NCBI RefSeq assembly: GCF_000014145.1 | Contig: NC_008255.1 | Span: 2,062,001-2,126,000 of the forward strand | Direction of reading: 5' to 3' | Length of the DNA stretch: 64,000 nt | From: Cytophaga hutchinsonii ATCC 33406 | Lineage (GTDB): Bacteria > Bacteroidota > Bacteroidia > Cytophagales > Cytophagaceae | Shown here: piece by piece, positions 43,831 to 53,632 of the stretch | How the letters are laid out: each line of letters opens with the position of its first letter | How positions within the stretch are numbered: the first letter of the stretch is position 1 | Position numbers and translations under genes: made by a program | Notes under the pieces: generated by a model | What the model was told of the DNA's origin: nothing | Database searches by the model: none | The model's input: only the letters and a program-made list of their open reading frames with translations

Positions 43831-46542
43831 CTATTCGTCTTTGCGTAAGCGTAAGATCATGTTGCGCTGCAATACATATCCATCAATCGGGTTGAGTGCC
43901 ATAATCTGCTCTACGGTTACGTTGTGGGTGTAAGCAATATTTTCAAGGGTATCTCCTTCTTTAACTAAATACTCATTTGCTGCAGGCTTATAAATACCTG
44001 TTTTAACTTTTATCAGCTGATTTACATAAATTGTATCATATTTAAAATTATTTAATGTTTTGATGTCATCAACGGACATTTTATACAATTTACCAATAGA
44101 GAACAAGGTGTTTTTAGGCTGAACTTTATATAGGTCTTCCCCCTCTTTCAACGATACCTGCTGTGCTTTTTTCAGTGCCAGGTTTTTAGTAATCTCTGAA
44201 TTTTTAGATGCAATGATCTCATTCTTCTCAGCAATATCAATATTATTATACGACATGGATGCATCTATGCCGGCATTCTTTTCTGCCAGTTTATTATAAT
44301 ACTTTTTGTTCTTCTTCTGATCGGTTGTTGTCATTGATTCGGTCATTGATACCTGTGCAATGATATCGTTATCACCTACATTACGCTTCACTCGTAAAGG
44401 TGTAAAGGGAATCACGTCATCGGAAGACAGTGCATTAATTTCACGGATTTCTTCAACCGTCATGTTGAATTTCTGTGCAATGGAATACAACGTAGCTTTC
44501 GGCTCAACTACATAAGCCATGTTCTTTGTTTCATAATTCGGACCGCCCAGAATATAAAATTCAACACGTCTGTTTAATTGTCGTCCGACCTCATTATCGT
44601 TGGATGTAAGCGGTCGCTCTTTACCCAGCGGATTCATAACAATACGCGAATGATCCACGCCCTTGCCAATCAAATAATCAATAGCTGCCTGCCCGCGTTT
44701 TTCAGATAAAGCCCTATTGTATGTATCCGTTCCCAACCCATCGGTATTAGCATTCAGCTCAATTTGTATCTGAGGATTTTTATTTGAATAAGCGGCCAAT
44801 TCGTCCAGTGTCTTTTTAGCTTCCGGACGTAAATCAGACTGATTAAAATCAAAATAGATGTTCTCAAATAATTTCCGGTTAGCTGCAATCGTTGACGACT
44901 GAATAATGATGGTATCAACTTTATAGGAGATCTTTTGCGTTACCTTTGAATCTTTTTCAATCAATACAACCCTGTAATTCCCTGTAGCCAGATTGTCAAA
45001 CCGGAATACACCTTCGTCGTTGGTTTTGGTAACTTTTAATTTAACATCATTCGCATCTGTTAAAGCTACTTCAACATTAGATGCTTTGTGCCCTTTGTCA
45101 TCAACTACCTTACCTACAACTGAAATACTTTTAACGGTTGCCGGAATAGAATCTGCGTTAATTTTGGTAAGTACTGCTTCTTCTTTAGGAATGATATTAA
45201 ACCGGTAAATATCATCGTTTCCTACACCACCCTGTCTGTTTGATGAAAGATAACCGAATTTGTTCCCCAAGACAAAATAGAAATCATCGCGGTGTGAATT
45301 AAACGGCATCCCGATGTTTGTAGATGTTTCAAAATTTTCTGATTCTTTCGCTACAAAAATATCCAGACCACCAAAGCCATTATGTCCATTCGAAGCAAAG
45401 TATAGCAAACGGTCTTCGGCATAATATCTCGGCGACATATCTGTGAATATGGTATTTACACCTTGTCCCAGGTTTGAAGGCGGTCCCCAGTTATCATCCT
45501 TTGTACAGGTTGAAAACCAGATATCATGCATGCCAATTCCTCCGGGTCTTTTAGAAGTAAAGAATAAAATTTTCCCATCCGGAGATATAGAAGGCTGGCT
45601 ATTCCATTGGCCTTTCATATTAATATTTTCATTTAAACGGACAGGTGCTGTCCACATACCGGCAGCATCTTTTTTCATTACATAGATTACACAGTTATAT
45701 TCTTCGTATTTACCGATCACTAATTTTTCATCGCAGCGGGTGAAATAAAACTTTTTACCATCTTTGGTAAATGACCCGGGACTTTCATTGTAAATAGAAT
45801 TCGCTAAAGCAAAATTATCATCAGGTACCGGCACATACGGAATCCAGGCAGACTTCCCATCAAAAACATAGCGGTAGTTATCACTTGTTGATCCACCTAA
45901 CATAGCATTGGCCACGTTTCCCATAGATCCTTCTCTTGAAGACGTAAAGGCAACAATCGAATCGGTTTCACCCACAATAACCGGTGAATATTCTGAATAT
46001 TTTGTATTAAGCGGTTCCGGCAAACAATGAAAGGTATAATCACGCTGTGGTAATTTCATTTCAGCTTCTGCCAGTTCCAGACCATCTACCGCACTACGTG
46101 CACGGTCTTTATATTCTTCTGCGGATAAAGATGTTTCTTTATATTCATTTAAAAATTGCTGAAAATTAGTTTTAGCACCAGAGTAATTCCCATTATCCCG
46201 TAACGTAATAGCATACCAGAAACGGGCTAATGGATATTCAGGAAGATCTTTGGCAATAATAATCTTATAATATTTTTCAGCGGATGCATAATCAAAATAT
46301 TCGCGGTAAGATTCCGCTAATTTAAATACAGCGTAATAATTAGAAGGTTCTTCATCTACAACAATTTTATATTCCTGTGCCGCTAAATAATATTCGTATC
46401 TGGAGAAATGTTCATCGCCTTTTTGTTGAGACGCATGAATTTTACCCGTACTCATATGCTTCTTTTTTTGTTGAGCATAAGAAGTCGTTGCAGAAAAAAC
46501 TACAAGAATTAAAATCGATATGATTAAACGTAACTTATTCAT
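43831..46542 (-). CDS. PorE-like envelope protein: TPR, PD40 propeller, OmpA, three LysM
   Basis: A 903-residue exported protein. Order of parts: signal peptide (cleavage after SYA, about 23), TPR-like helices (35-160), PD40 beta-propeller with SPDGKILFFTS and YLSSNRQGGVGNDDIY (about 175-450), a carboxypeptidase-regulatory-like domain (475-545), an OmpA peptidoglycan-binding domain (558-665; IYFDFNQSDLRPEAKKTLDE) and three LysM-like repeats (about 676-720, 805-848, 856-900). The first four match PorE of the type IX secretion system, which ties it to peptidoglycan. The LysM tail is extra. No lipobox. The porP/sprF gene lies upstream in the same direction. Confidence 0.88.
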   Translation of the reverse strand: MNKLRLIISILILVVFSATTSYAQQKKKHMSTGKIHASQQKGDEHFSRYEYYLAAQEYKIVVDEEPSNYYAVFKLAESYREYFDYASAEKYYKIIIAKDLPEYPLARFWYAITLRDNGNYSGAKTNFQQFLNEYKETSLSAEEYKDRARSAVDGLELAEAEMKLPQRDYTFHCLPEPLNTKYSEYSPVIVGETDSIVAFTSSREGSMGNVANAMLGGSTSDNYRYVFDGKSAWIPYVPVPDDNFALANSIYNESPGSFTKDGKKFYFTRCDEKLVIGKYEEYNCVIYVMKKDAAGMWTAPVRLNENINMKGQWNSQPSISPDGKILFFTSKRPGGIGMHDIWFSTCTKDDNWGPPSNLGQGVNTIFTDMSPRYYAEDRLLYFASNGHNGFGGLDIFVAKESENFETSTNIGMPFNSHRDDFYFVLGNKFGYLSSNRQGGVGNDDIYRFNIIPKEEAVLTKINADSIPATVKSISVVGKVVDDKGHKASNVEVALTDANDVKLKVTKTNDEGVFRFDNLATGNYRVVLIEKDSKVTQKISYKVDTIIIQSSTIAANRKLFENIYFDFNQSDLRPEAKKTLDELAAYSNKNPQIQIELNANTDGLGTDTYNRALSEKRGQAAIDYLIGKGVDHSRIVMNPLGKERPLTSNDNEVGRQLNRRVEFYILGGPNYETKNMAYVVEPKATLYSIAQKFNMTVEEIREINALSSDDVIPFTPLRVKRNVGDNDIIAQVSMTESMTTTDQKKNKKYYNKLAEKNAGIDASMSYNNIDIAEKNEIIASKNSEITKNLALKKAQQVSLKEGEDLYKVQPKNTLFSIGKLYKMSVDDIKTLNNFKYDTIYVNQLIKVKTGIYKPAANEYLVKEGDTLENIAYTHNVTVEQIMALNPIDGYVLQRNMILRLRKDE

Positions 46543-46585
46543 ACTGGTATGATTTTAACGTATATCCTTCCAAATACGTTGCTTT

Positions 46586-47632
46586 TTAAATTCTAGGTGT
46601 CTGATACACACGTTGTATCTTTTCGATTCTTGGTGTATTGATCTTTATTGAAATTTCGTAAGCCCCGGCTCCCTTGGCAGAAGAACTGTGCCTCAGGGTG
46701 GAGCTGTTCATATCATAGCTTATACCTAATGTATAGAATTTATTGCCGATACCAAATGAACCGATATAAGAATCTTTTACCCGGTACCATACACCAGCAA
46801 TCAATCTGGAAGGTACGAGGCTGTTCGATTCCACATCACCAAACGAAAATGTTCCGTATACACCCACATTGATCTGCATGGCTGTATTCTGCATGGCAAT
46901 CAATGCATTGGGTGATATGTTCCAGGTTTCATTCAATGAAAATTCTCCTCCGGCAATAATCTTGCTTAATACAGGCAAGGCACTGTTTTGGTCTTTTATA
47001 ACTGACTCATTCGGTTTGTTGAAATGATAGGCAGAATATCCCAGGTAAAAACTTTTGCCTTGTTCTCTGATTTCTCTTCTTGGGTTGTTATAATATATAG
47101 CTCCAAAGCTCACATCCGGATACGTATGTGACGCAATAAAATTGTATTCTCCCGGATCAATGGAAGAATCAAAACCATTTACCGGACTAAACTGCGATCC
47201 CCACTGTCCTTTTGTAAAATCGATTGTCTTTTGCATGAACCCGACCTGAACACCTGTAAGTATATGATTTTGTTCATTTAACGGAATAACAAAAGCCGCA
47301 TTGATGTTTACACCAAGAGATGTTAAACCAATGTCTCCGGCTTTGTTTTGAAAAACAGAGAGGCCTAAACCACCGAGATTAAGTGCTTTATTGGAAGAAC
47401 GGTATAAGGGAACAATAAGAGATGCCTGGTTGGTTGTATATGGAGTTGTGATACTTTTCCATTGCACTCTGGAGTTAAATCCTACACTGGTGGCAGGTTC
47501 GGCAGCGGCAAAAGCTGGATTTAAATATAATCCAGATGAATAATATTGAGAAAAAACTGCATCCTGCCCCTTTGATATCAACACCAAAGTGAAACCAACT
47601 AAAACGGACCAAATTGCATTTTTTATATACAT
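46586..47632 (-). CDS. PorP/SprF family outer-membrane protein
   Basis: A 348-residue beta-barrel protein. After the signal peptide the family signature is FSQYYSSGLYLNPAFAAAE. The segments PYTTNQASLIVPL and GGLGLSVFQNKAGDIGLTSLGVNINAAF and the alternating strand pattern to the C terminus fit PorP/SprF. Family members support T9SS secretion, and SprF of Flavobacterium is needed for the type B cargo SprB. It precedes the PorE-like gene by 43 bases and is divergent from two CHU_C cargo genes. Confidence 0.92.
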   Translation of the reverse strand: MYIKNAIWSVLVGFTLVLISKGQDAVFSQYYSSGLYLNPAFAAAEPATSVGFNSRVQWKSITTPYTTNQASLIVPLYRSSNKALNLGGLGLSVFQNKAGDIGLTSLGVNINAAFVIPLNEQNHILTGVQVGFMQKTIDFTKGQWGSQFSPVNGFDSSIDPGEYNFIASHTYPDVSFGAIYYNNPRREIREQGKSFYLGYSAYHFNKPNESVIKDQNSALPVLSKIIAGGEFSLNETWNISPNALIAMQNTAMQINVGVYGTFSFGDVESNSLVPSRLIAGVWYRVKDSYIGSFGIGNKFYTLGISYDMNSSTLRHSSSAKGAGAYEISIKINTPRIEKIQRVYQTPRI

Positions 47633-47921
47633 ATTTTTTTTAACCTGCTTAAAAAGAAATATCTACCTTTTAGGCTAAACAACTTTTACAGGTATACGTT
47701 AAACATGTTAAAAGTTTACGTTTACTTAAATGTAACAAATAACAGACGAACAGAATTTTGATATTCACACATAAATACAAAAAAATATCCAAAATTCAAT
47801 CAAATTACTGGGTTTGTATAAAAAAAATCCATAGAATAGTAAAACAATAAAATTCTTAACCGTAACTTACATCCAAATGTTGTCGTCTTTTATTTGTAAA
47901 AGACGGATTATATACGCACAC

Positions 47922-50126
47922 ATGAGATTTTACAGGCAATACATACAACACTTTTTTGTATGCTTACTGATTTTAACAGTAAGCATACGTACGTATGCGG
48001 CAGGAATAACTGTATCTGTTGTGGTTAATGGTAACACGGTTATTCCTGGTCCGTCTAAAACAGTGTTTGTTTGTAAAGGCGGTATCTATAATCTTAAATC
48101 ATCAAACATTGCGACTCCTCCTCCAGCTGGCTTACCAATATATGAATGGAAAAATTTAGATTCAACCGGAGCAACGTTAACAGGTAATCAGATCAACACC
48201 TTCAATGCAGGCAGATGGGTTTCTACCATTAAGTATTACAATACCAGTACGGGAACATATACATCTGCCTCTGATACAGTGCACCTTGTGTATACCTCAT
48301 CCAGTTCATTTGCCATTACCACTACTACAGGCGCTCCGGTTTCCGGTACAAACATTAATATCTGCGGTTCTATTGACAGTACCTTTTTAGTGTCTCCGGG
48401 TTTTACAGATTATAAATGGTATAAAAACAGCACAACAAATTTAGTGAGCAGTACAAATTCGTTAACGTTCACAAATGCTGTTTTATCTGCTTCTGAAGGA
48501 ACAGTTTCCTTTTTTGTTACCGCAAAAAATTCATCCGGTTGTGATGTTTCAGCGCAGCAAAACGTCCGCAGAGATAATTCTGTTGTAGTAGATCTGGGGC
48601 CGGATATATCTCCTTGTCTGGGTACTCCTGTAACACTTTCATCACCTTCTTCTACTCCTCCCAATGTTGTTATTTCCTATAGATGGAACACCAATGCCAT
48701 TACACAAACAATCTCGGTAAATACCAGCGGGAAATATAAATTAACGATTTCCAATCTTGGATCGAAATGCAGAAATACAGATTCTGTAAATGTTACGTTT
48801 TTAACAGGTCCTTCTGTTACAATTTCAAAAGACACGACCATCTGTAAAAATACTTCTGTTCAGTTAAATGCCCAGGCCACCGGCACCGGTACATATACCT
48901 ACAGCTGGTCTCCTGCAGCAGGCTTATCCAACAGCTCAATCAGTAATCCAATAGCAACACCGGTCAATGAAGGACCAACGACTTATACGGTATCTGTAAC
49001 AGGTTCTTCCGGTTGTGGCAGCGGTACCACCAAATCCACAAAGGTTACTGTCCTTCCCGCCTATGCTACTGCCTATGGTTCTGTAGATGCGGGCAATGAT
49101 ACATCGATCTGTTATTTATCAGGTGCTCAGCTTGCACCAACAACTACATCGCTTTATCCGGCCACCTATAGCTGGTCATGGAGCCCGGCAACAGGTTTAA
49201 GCAGCAGCAGCATACAAAACCCAACGCTAACGTTAACTACTCCGGGTATTCAGAAATATGTTGTTACTGCTACCGATGACAGGGGCTGTGCATACAAAGA
49301 CTCTGTTAATGTTACCAATTTGTCTGAACTTACGACAACTACAAATTTTCTGGATTCCACGATCTGTGCCGATACCCCGATCCGGTTGTTTGCATTTGCC
49401 AGCGGCGGTTCATTAACCGGTTATTCATTTAATTTTACTCCTGCTATTGACAGTGTCTCCGGAAACATATTGACGCTGTACCCGATTGATTCCACCTATC
49501 ACATTCTGGTTTCTTCAACAGACAGTGATGGCTGCACCAGCCCGGAAGTTGATGTTACAATCAAAGGGTACAGACCTTATGTTCACATCGCCAATGCGAT
49601 GGATACGATTGGATATGGCGGAAATCCATTAGTTCTTGTAGCGAATATCGCATCAAACCCGGATGTTACTGTTGACTGGTATGAACAATATACAGATACT
49701 TATTTGTCTTCTGGATTAACCTATACGTCAACAACGGATCAGGCAATCTACGCCTTTGCTACAGATAGTTATTACACCTGTTTCAACAGAGATTCTGTTA
49801 GCATTACCCACATTGATGCAGACTTACACGCACTGTTTATTCCGAATGTGTTCTCACCTAAAGCATCTAACCCTGAAAATCAACACTTAAAAGTGTATGG
49901 TACCTATATACAGGAAGAAGCTTTCAGTTTCCGTATTTATAATCAATGGGGTCAATTGGTATATCAGACAAATTCTTTTATTGAAGCCAATACCTTAGGC
50001 TGGTCAGGAGAATTTAAAGGAAATGAAGGCGGCCAATCAACCAATGTATATACCTACACCCTCGAAGGTAAATTTTATGACGGATTAGCCTTTAATAAAG
50101 CAGGTACTGCAACCATGCTGCGCTGA
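47922..50126 (+). CDS. Secreted adhesin-like protein with CHU_C (T9SS type B) sorting domain
   Basis: A 734-residue secreted protein. ATG 47922 gives a signal peptide MRFYRQYIQHFFVC-- ending TYA; an ATG at 47877 would add 15 residues. The middle has Ig/PKD-like repeats: SWSPAAGLSNSSISNP and SWSPATGLSSSSIQNP with VTATDDRGC-type endings. The last ~90 residues, FIPNVFSPKASNPENQ... with FRIYNQWGQLVY, are the CHU_C gliding-associated C-terminal domain, a type B T9SS signal. No catalytic motif is visible. Next gene is also a CHU_C protein, 66 bases on. Confidence 0.92.
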   Translation: MRFYRQYIQHFFVCLLILTVSIRTYAAGITVSVVVNGNTVIPGPSKTVFVCKGGIYNLKSSNIATPPPAGLPIYEWKNLDSTGATLTGNQINTFNAGRWVSTIKYYNTSTGTYTSASDTVHLVYTSSSSFAITTTTGAPVSGTNINICGSIDSTFLVSPGFTDYKWYKNSTTNLVSSTNSLTFTNAVLSASEGTVSFFVTAKNSSGCDVSAQQNVRRDNSVVVDLGPDISPCLGTPVTLSSPSSTPPNVVISYRWNTNAITQTISVNTSGKYKLTISNLGSKCRNTDSVNVTFLTGPSVTISKDTTICKNTSVQLNAQATGTGTYTYSWSPAAGLSNSSISNPIATPVNEGPTTYTVSVTGSSGCGSGTTKSTKVTVLPAYATAYGSVDAGNDTSICYLSGAQLAPTTTSLYPATYSWSWSPATGLSSSSIQNPTLTLTTPGIQKYVVTATDDRGCAYKDSVNVTNLSELTTTTNFLDSTICADTPIRLFAFASGGSLTGYSFNFTPAIDSVSGNILTLYPIDSTYHILVSSTDSDGCTSPEVDVTIKGYRPYVHIANAMDTIGYGGNPLVLVANIASNPDVTVDWYEQYTDTYLSSGLTYTSTTDQAIYAFATDSYYTCFNRDSVSITHIDADLHALFIPNVFSPKASNPENQHLKVYGTYIQEEAFSFRIYNQWGQLVYQTNSFIEANTLGWSGEFKGNEGGQSTNVYTYTLEGKFYDGLAFNKAGTATMLR

Positions 50127-50181
50127 TCTGTTGTTTCCAAATCAATATAATTACATGTTTTAAATTGTCTTGAATACTTTG

Positions 50182-50189
50182 TATTTTTG
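50182..50189 (+). promoter_or_regulatory. TAnnTTTG match before the second CHU_C gene
   Basis: TATTTTTG ends three bases before the ATG at 50193. A -7 element here would give a leaderless or nearly leaderless message. There is no clear -33 TTG at the right spacing. Confidence 0.25.
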
Positions 50190-50192
50190 ACC

Positions 50193-52415
50193 ATGATCTT
50201 TCGGCTATTATTCAGTTCTTTGCTATTTGTATACACACACGCCTCTTTTGCACAGGTAGACAAGGAATTCTGGTTTGCGGTTCCGTATGCAAATCCAACC
50301 AATGGAAACCTGCCTGTTTTTTTACGGTTCCAGAGTTTTGACCAAGCCGTTCAGATCACCATTGATATTCCGGCAAATACTACCTTCACAAAAAAAGTTT
50401 ATGCCATTGCTGCACACAGCGCATACTCTATTAATATCTCCAGCTGGCTTTCATCTCTTGAATGTGTTCCGGAAAATACCATCCTGAACAAAGGCTTACA
50501 CATTGTTGCAACACATGAAATAAGTGCCTATTATGAACTATATGGAACCAGTGCGTATGCTCCGGGCACAAACAGTGATCTGTTTGCATTAAAAGGCCGT
50601 AATGCTTTAGGCACTGAATTCCTCACGCCTTTTCAAACACGCTGGAACAATCAGGTAAATATAAATGCCTGGGCTAGCTTTGATATTGTTGCCACTGAAA
50701 ACAACACTACTGTAACCATTACCCCAACCAGACGCATTCAGGGTCATGTTGCAACAGTTCCGTTTACGATTTTACTGCAAAAAGGACAGACGTGGAGCGG
50801 CAGGTCTTCCTTTATTGATGCCGGCCTACGGCCCGTTGGCTCATTGATTGAATCAGACAAACCAATTGCCGTTACTCTAAAAGATGATTCCATGTTAAAA
50901 AATAATAACTGGGATCTGGGCGGCGATCAATTGATTCCGGTCTCTCAAACAGGCAAAGAATACATCATTTTAAAACACACACTTAATACTGGTACAGATA
51001 ATGACTTTGCATACATACTGGCAACAGAAGATAATACCGAAATATTTCTCGGGGATCTTTCCACACCAGCCACGCTGAATAAAGGAGAACAAATGGAAAT
51101 CCCGGTTCTGGAATCCATGTTGATTCATGCCTCCGAGCCGGTATATGTGCTGCATGTAACAGGTTTTGCAAATGAACTTGCCGAAGCAATTCTGCCGCAA
51201 TTAGAATGTACCGGATCCAAAGAAGTAGGTTTTATCCGTTCCAATCAGGAATCATTTGTGTTGAATATTCTTACAGAAAAAGGTAATGAAAACAACTTTT
51301 TACTGAACGGAACAAACACGCTTATTAAAGCAAGCGATTTTTCAGAAGTAACTGGAACTTCCACCTGGGTATATGCCAGCAAACAATTTAGCATACAACA
51401 AATTCCTGCATTAAAAGCGAATATATTAAAAAATACGTCGGGTTATTTTCACCTGAGTATAATGAATGGCGCCAATGATACCGGCTTCAGATATGGGTAT
51501 TTTTCAGATTACGGATTTGTGGATCTGGGTCCTGATACATTAATGTGTACGGGAACTGAATTAGAGCTTTCTGCCGGTGTGCAAAAAGACAGTTATGTAT
51601 GGTCACCTACCCAAGAAACGACTTCAACAATTATTGCACGAGATTCAGGTACGTATTCCGTGGTAGTAAAAAAATTACAGTGCGAATTTAAAGACACGAT
51701 ACATATCGCGTTCTTCCCTCCTTCCGGCGATATCATTATTGATGGCAAAGACAGCACCTGTGCAGATATTCCATTGACGATACACACAAATATTGGATTT
51801 ACGGACTACAACTGGTCTACAGGCGCTAATGCGGATTCCATAACGGTGACAAACAGCAATAAATATCGTGTACTTGCAAAGGATGTACATGGTTGTGCAG
51901 CTAAAGATTCTGTTACGATAACCGTAACACCTCTACCTTCCGGCAGTATCAGTTTCTCCCCAACGGATGATCAAACATTTTGTGACGCTGCCACTACACA
52001 GGCACAATTTGACGCACCACTTAATTACTCCGCTTATCTGTGGTTTAATGGAAACACTACCCAGCAGATACAGTCACCTAAATCTGCCGATGGTATATAT
52101 TGGGTTAAGCTTACGGATAGTCTGGGCTGTAAAAACACATTGAACCTTGAAGTAGATTGCTCCACCTTTATTACCGTATATAATTTAGTAACGCCAAACG
52201 GCGATGGTCTAAATGATTATTTCGAAATAAAAGATTTGCAATACAATACCTATTCGTTAAAAGTATATAACTGTTGGGGGGCTTTAGTATATTCGAATAA
52301 TAATTACAACAACGACTGGAACAACGATTCATTAGCAGATGGTGTGTATTATTACAGTTTAACCCATTATAAAAATAAACGGAATTTAAAAGGCTGGTTT
52401 CATGTACTTCATTAA
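50193..52415 (+). CDS. IgGFc-binding-like secreted protein with CHU_C sorting domain
   Basis: A 740-residue secreted protein. Signal peptide MIFRLLFSSLLFVYTHASFAQ; ATG 50193 is used, and TTG 50187 would add two residues. The N-terminal ~330 residues (KEFWFAVPYANPTNGNL, then FDIVATENNTTVTITPTR and SDKPIAVTLKDDSM) match the IgGFc-binding type N-terminal domain, common in Bacteroidota. A PKD/Ig-like middle follows (VDLGPDTLMCTGTELELSAG). The C terminus VYNLVTPNGDGLNDYFEIK ... LKVYNCWGALVY is the CHU_C sorting domain. Its stop overlaps the next start by 14 bases. Confidence 0.9.
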   Translation: MIFRLLFSSLLFVYTHASFAQVDKEFWFAVPYANPTNGNLPVFLRFQSFDQAVQITIDIPANTTFTKKVYAIAAHSAYSINISSWLSSLECVPENTILNKGLHIVATHEISAYYELYGTSAYAPGTNSDLFALKGRNALGTEFLTPFQTRWNNQVNINAWASFDIVATENNTTVTITPTRRIQGHVATVPFTILLQKGQTWSGRSSFIDAGLRPVGSLIESDKPIAVTLKDDSMLKNNNWDLGGDQLIPVSQTGKEYIILKHTLNTGTDNDFAYILATEDNTEIFLGDLSTPATLNKGEQMEIPVLESMLIHASEPVYVLHVTGFANELAEAILPQLECTGSKEVGFIRSNQESFVLNILTEKGNENNFLLNGTNTLIKASDFSEVTGTSTWVYASKQFSIQQIPALKANILKNTSGYFHLSIMNGANDTGFRYGYFSDYGFVDLGPDTLMCTGTELELSAGVQKDSYVWSPTQETTSTIIARDSGTYSVVVKKLQCEFKDTIHIAFFPPSGDIIIDGKDSTCADIPLTIHTNIGFTDYNWSTGANADSITVTNSNKYRVLAKDVHGCAAKDSVTITVTPLPSGSISFSPTDDQTFCDAATTQAQFDAPLNYSAYLWFNGNTTQQIQSPKSADGIYWVKLTDSLGCKNTLNLEVDCSTFITVYNLVTPNGDGLNDYFEIKDLQYNTYSLKVYNCWGALVYSNNNYNNDWNNDSLADGVYYYSLTHYKNKRNLKGWFHVLH

Positions 52416-53367
52416 TCAAAAAATTAGCACCGCACTTTTTTTTGTACTTCTCTCTCTTCAATTGTCTGCGGCACCTGAACAGCCTGATACGGTACGTGTC
52501 GGAAGTTATATCTTAAGTTTACATGACATCAATTTTCATGATAAGGAGTATACCATGCGTTACTGGCTATGGTTCTTATACGACAACCCGAATTTTGATT
52601 TTACCACACAGGTAGAAGTACCAAATGCCAAAAGTGTTGAAAAGCCGGATGTGCTGGTTGATACCATAAAAGGTAAAACCTGGGTATTGATGAAAATGAA
52701 ATCCGTGATGAAACAATCGTGGAATGTAAATGATTATCCGTTTGATGAACAGCACATCAATGTGTCTATTGAAAATACCATGTACGACAAAAGATGGCTG
52801 GTATATGAAATTGACTCAGCCGGCAGCACCTTTGCACCAACCATGAATGTGGACGGCTGGAAAATAAAAGACTTTCATGTATACCGCGGGCAGAATGAAT
52901 ACAACACCGCTTTCGGTGATCCAAGAGTAACATCGACTACATCTGAATACGATACATTCAATATTAAAATGACCTTAGAGCGTGATGCGATGGGTCTTTT
53001 CATGAAAATTTTCCTGGGAATGTACATTGCCTTTTTCATCGGAAGCATTAGTTTCTTTATTGATGTAAAAGAAGTTGAATCACGCTTTGCATTACCTGTA
53101 GGCGGCCTGTTCGCAGCGGTCGGAAATAAGTACATCATCGATTCGTTGTTGCCGGAAACCTCTGATTACACATTGGTCGATACACTGCATTCCATTACGT
53201 TTCTGTTCATTTTCTTCACCATATTCCTGAATGCATATTGTGTGAAATTATTTGAACACAACAAGGCCTTCCGTTCACAACGGCTAAATTACATTGGTTC
53301 CAGAATTATGATGTTAAGTTATATTCTATTAAATGCATTCTTTGTATTTATGGCAGCCTTCTATTGA
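52402..53367 (+). CDS. Pentameric ligand-gated ion channel-like (Cys-loop) protein
   Basis: A 321-residue membrane protein with an exported N-terminal domain. Signal peptide about 1-23. The extracellular beta domain has WNVNDYPFDEQHINVSIEN (residues 107-125), the place where pLGICs have FPFDxQ, and GWKIKDFHV. Four membrane segments follow: about 199-221, 226-250 (ESRFALPVGGLFAAVGNKYI, ending before a proline), 258-284 and 301-321. Topology, the PFD-Q block and the R-x-x-L-P-type second segment all match a prokaryotic pLGIC; the vicinal cysteines are missing, as in other bacterial members. It starts inside the end of the CHU_C gene. Confidence 0.8.
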   Translation: MYFINQKISTALFFVLLSLQLSAAPEQPDTVRVGSYILSLHDINFHDKEYTMRYWLWFLYDNPNFDFTTQVEVPNAKSVEKPDVLVDTIKGKTWVLMKMKSVMKQSWNVNDYPFDEQHINVSIENTMYDKRWLVYEIDSAGSTFAPTMNVDGWKIKDFHVYRGQNEYNTAFGDPRVTSTTSEYDTFNIKMTLERDAMGLFMKIFLGMYIAFFIGSISFFIDVKEVESRFALPVGGLFAAVGNKYIIDSLLPETSDYTLVDTLHSITFLFIFFTIFLNAYCVKLFEHNKAFRSQRLNYIGSRIMMLSYILLNAFFVFMAAFY

Positions 53368-53410
53368 TAAAGCATTCATCATTAGCATTCACTCTTAACA
53401 TAAAAAACTA

Positions 53411-53611
53411 ATGTCCATTTCCGTAGATACGATACGCATAGGCAAAAAATATTATATTGTTAATTATGGGGAACGCCATGAGTTTATCGTATTAAAACGG
53501 ATCTCTGAAGACAATTTTTTAATTAAAGACCTGCTAACGCTTGAAAAATATGAGTTGCAGGAGTTTATGGCTTATGGAAAAGGCGATGATTTTGAATTGT
53601 TTGAATTATAA
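53411..53611 (+). CDS. Small hypothetical protein
   Basis: A 66-residue protein with no signal peptide. The sequence VNYGERHEFIVLKRISEDNFLIKDLLT is beta-rich and acidic at the end (DDFELFEL). It lies 43 bases after the channel-like gene on the same strand. I cannot name a family; the strong frame, the absence of overlap and the location make it likely real. Confidence 0.6.
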   Translation: MSISVDTIRIGKKYYIVNYGERHEFIVLKRISEDNFLIKDLLTLEKYELQEFMAYGKGDDFELFEL

Positions 53612-53632
53612 CAATATCAGCTTTATTTGTTC

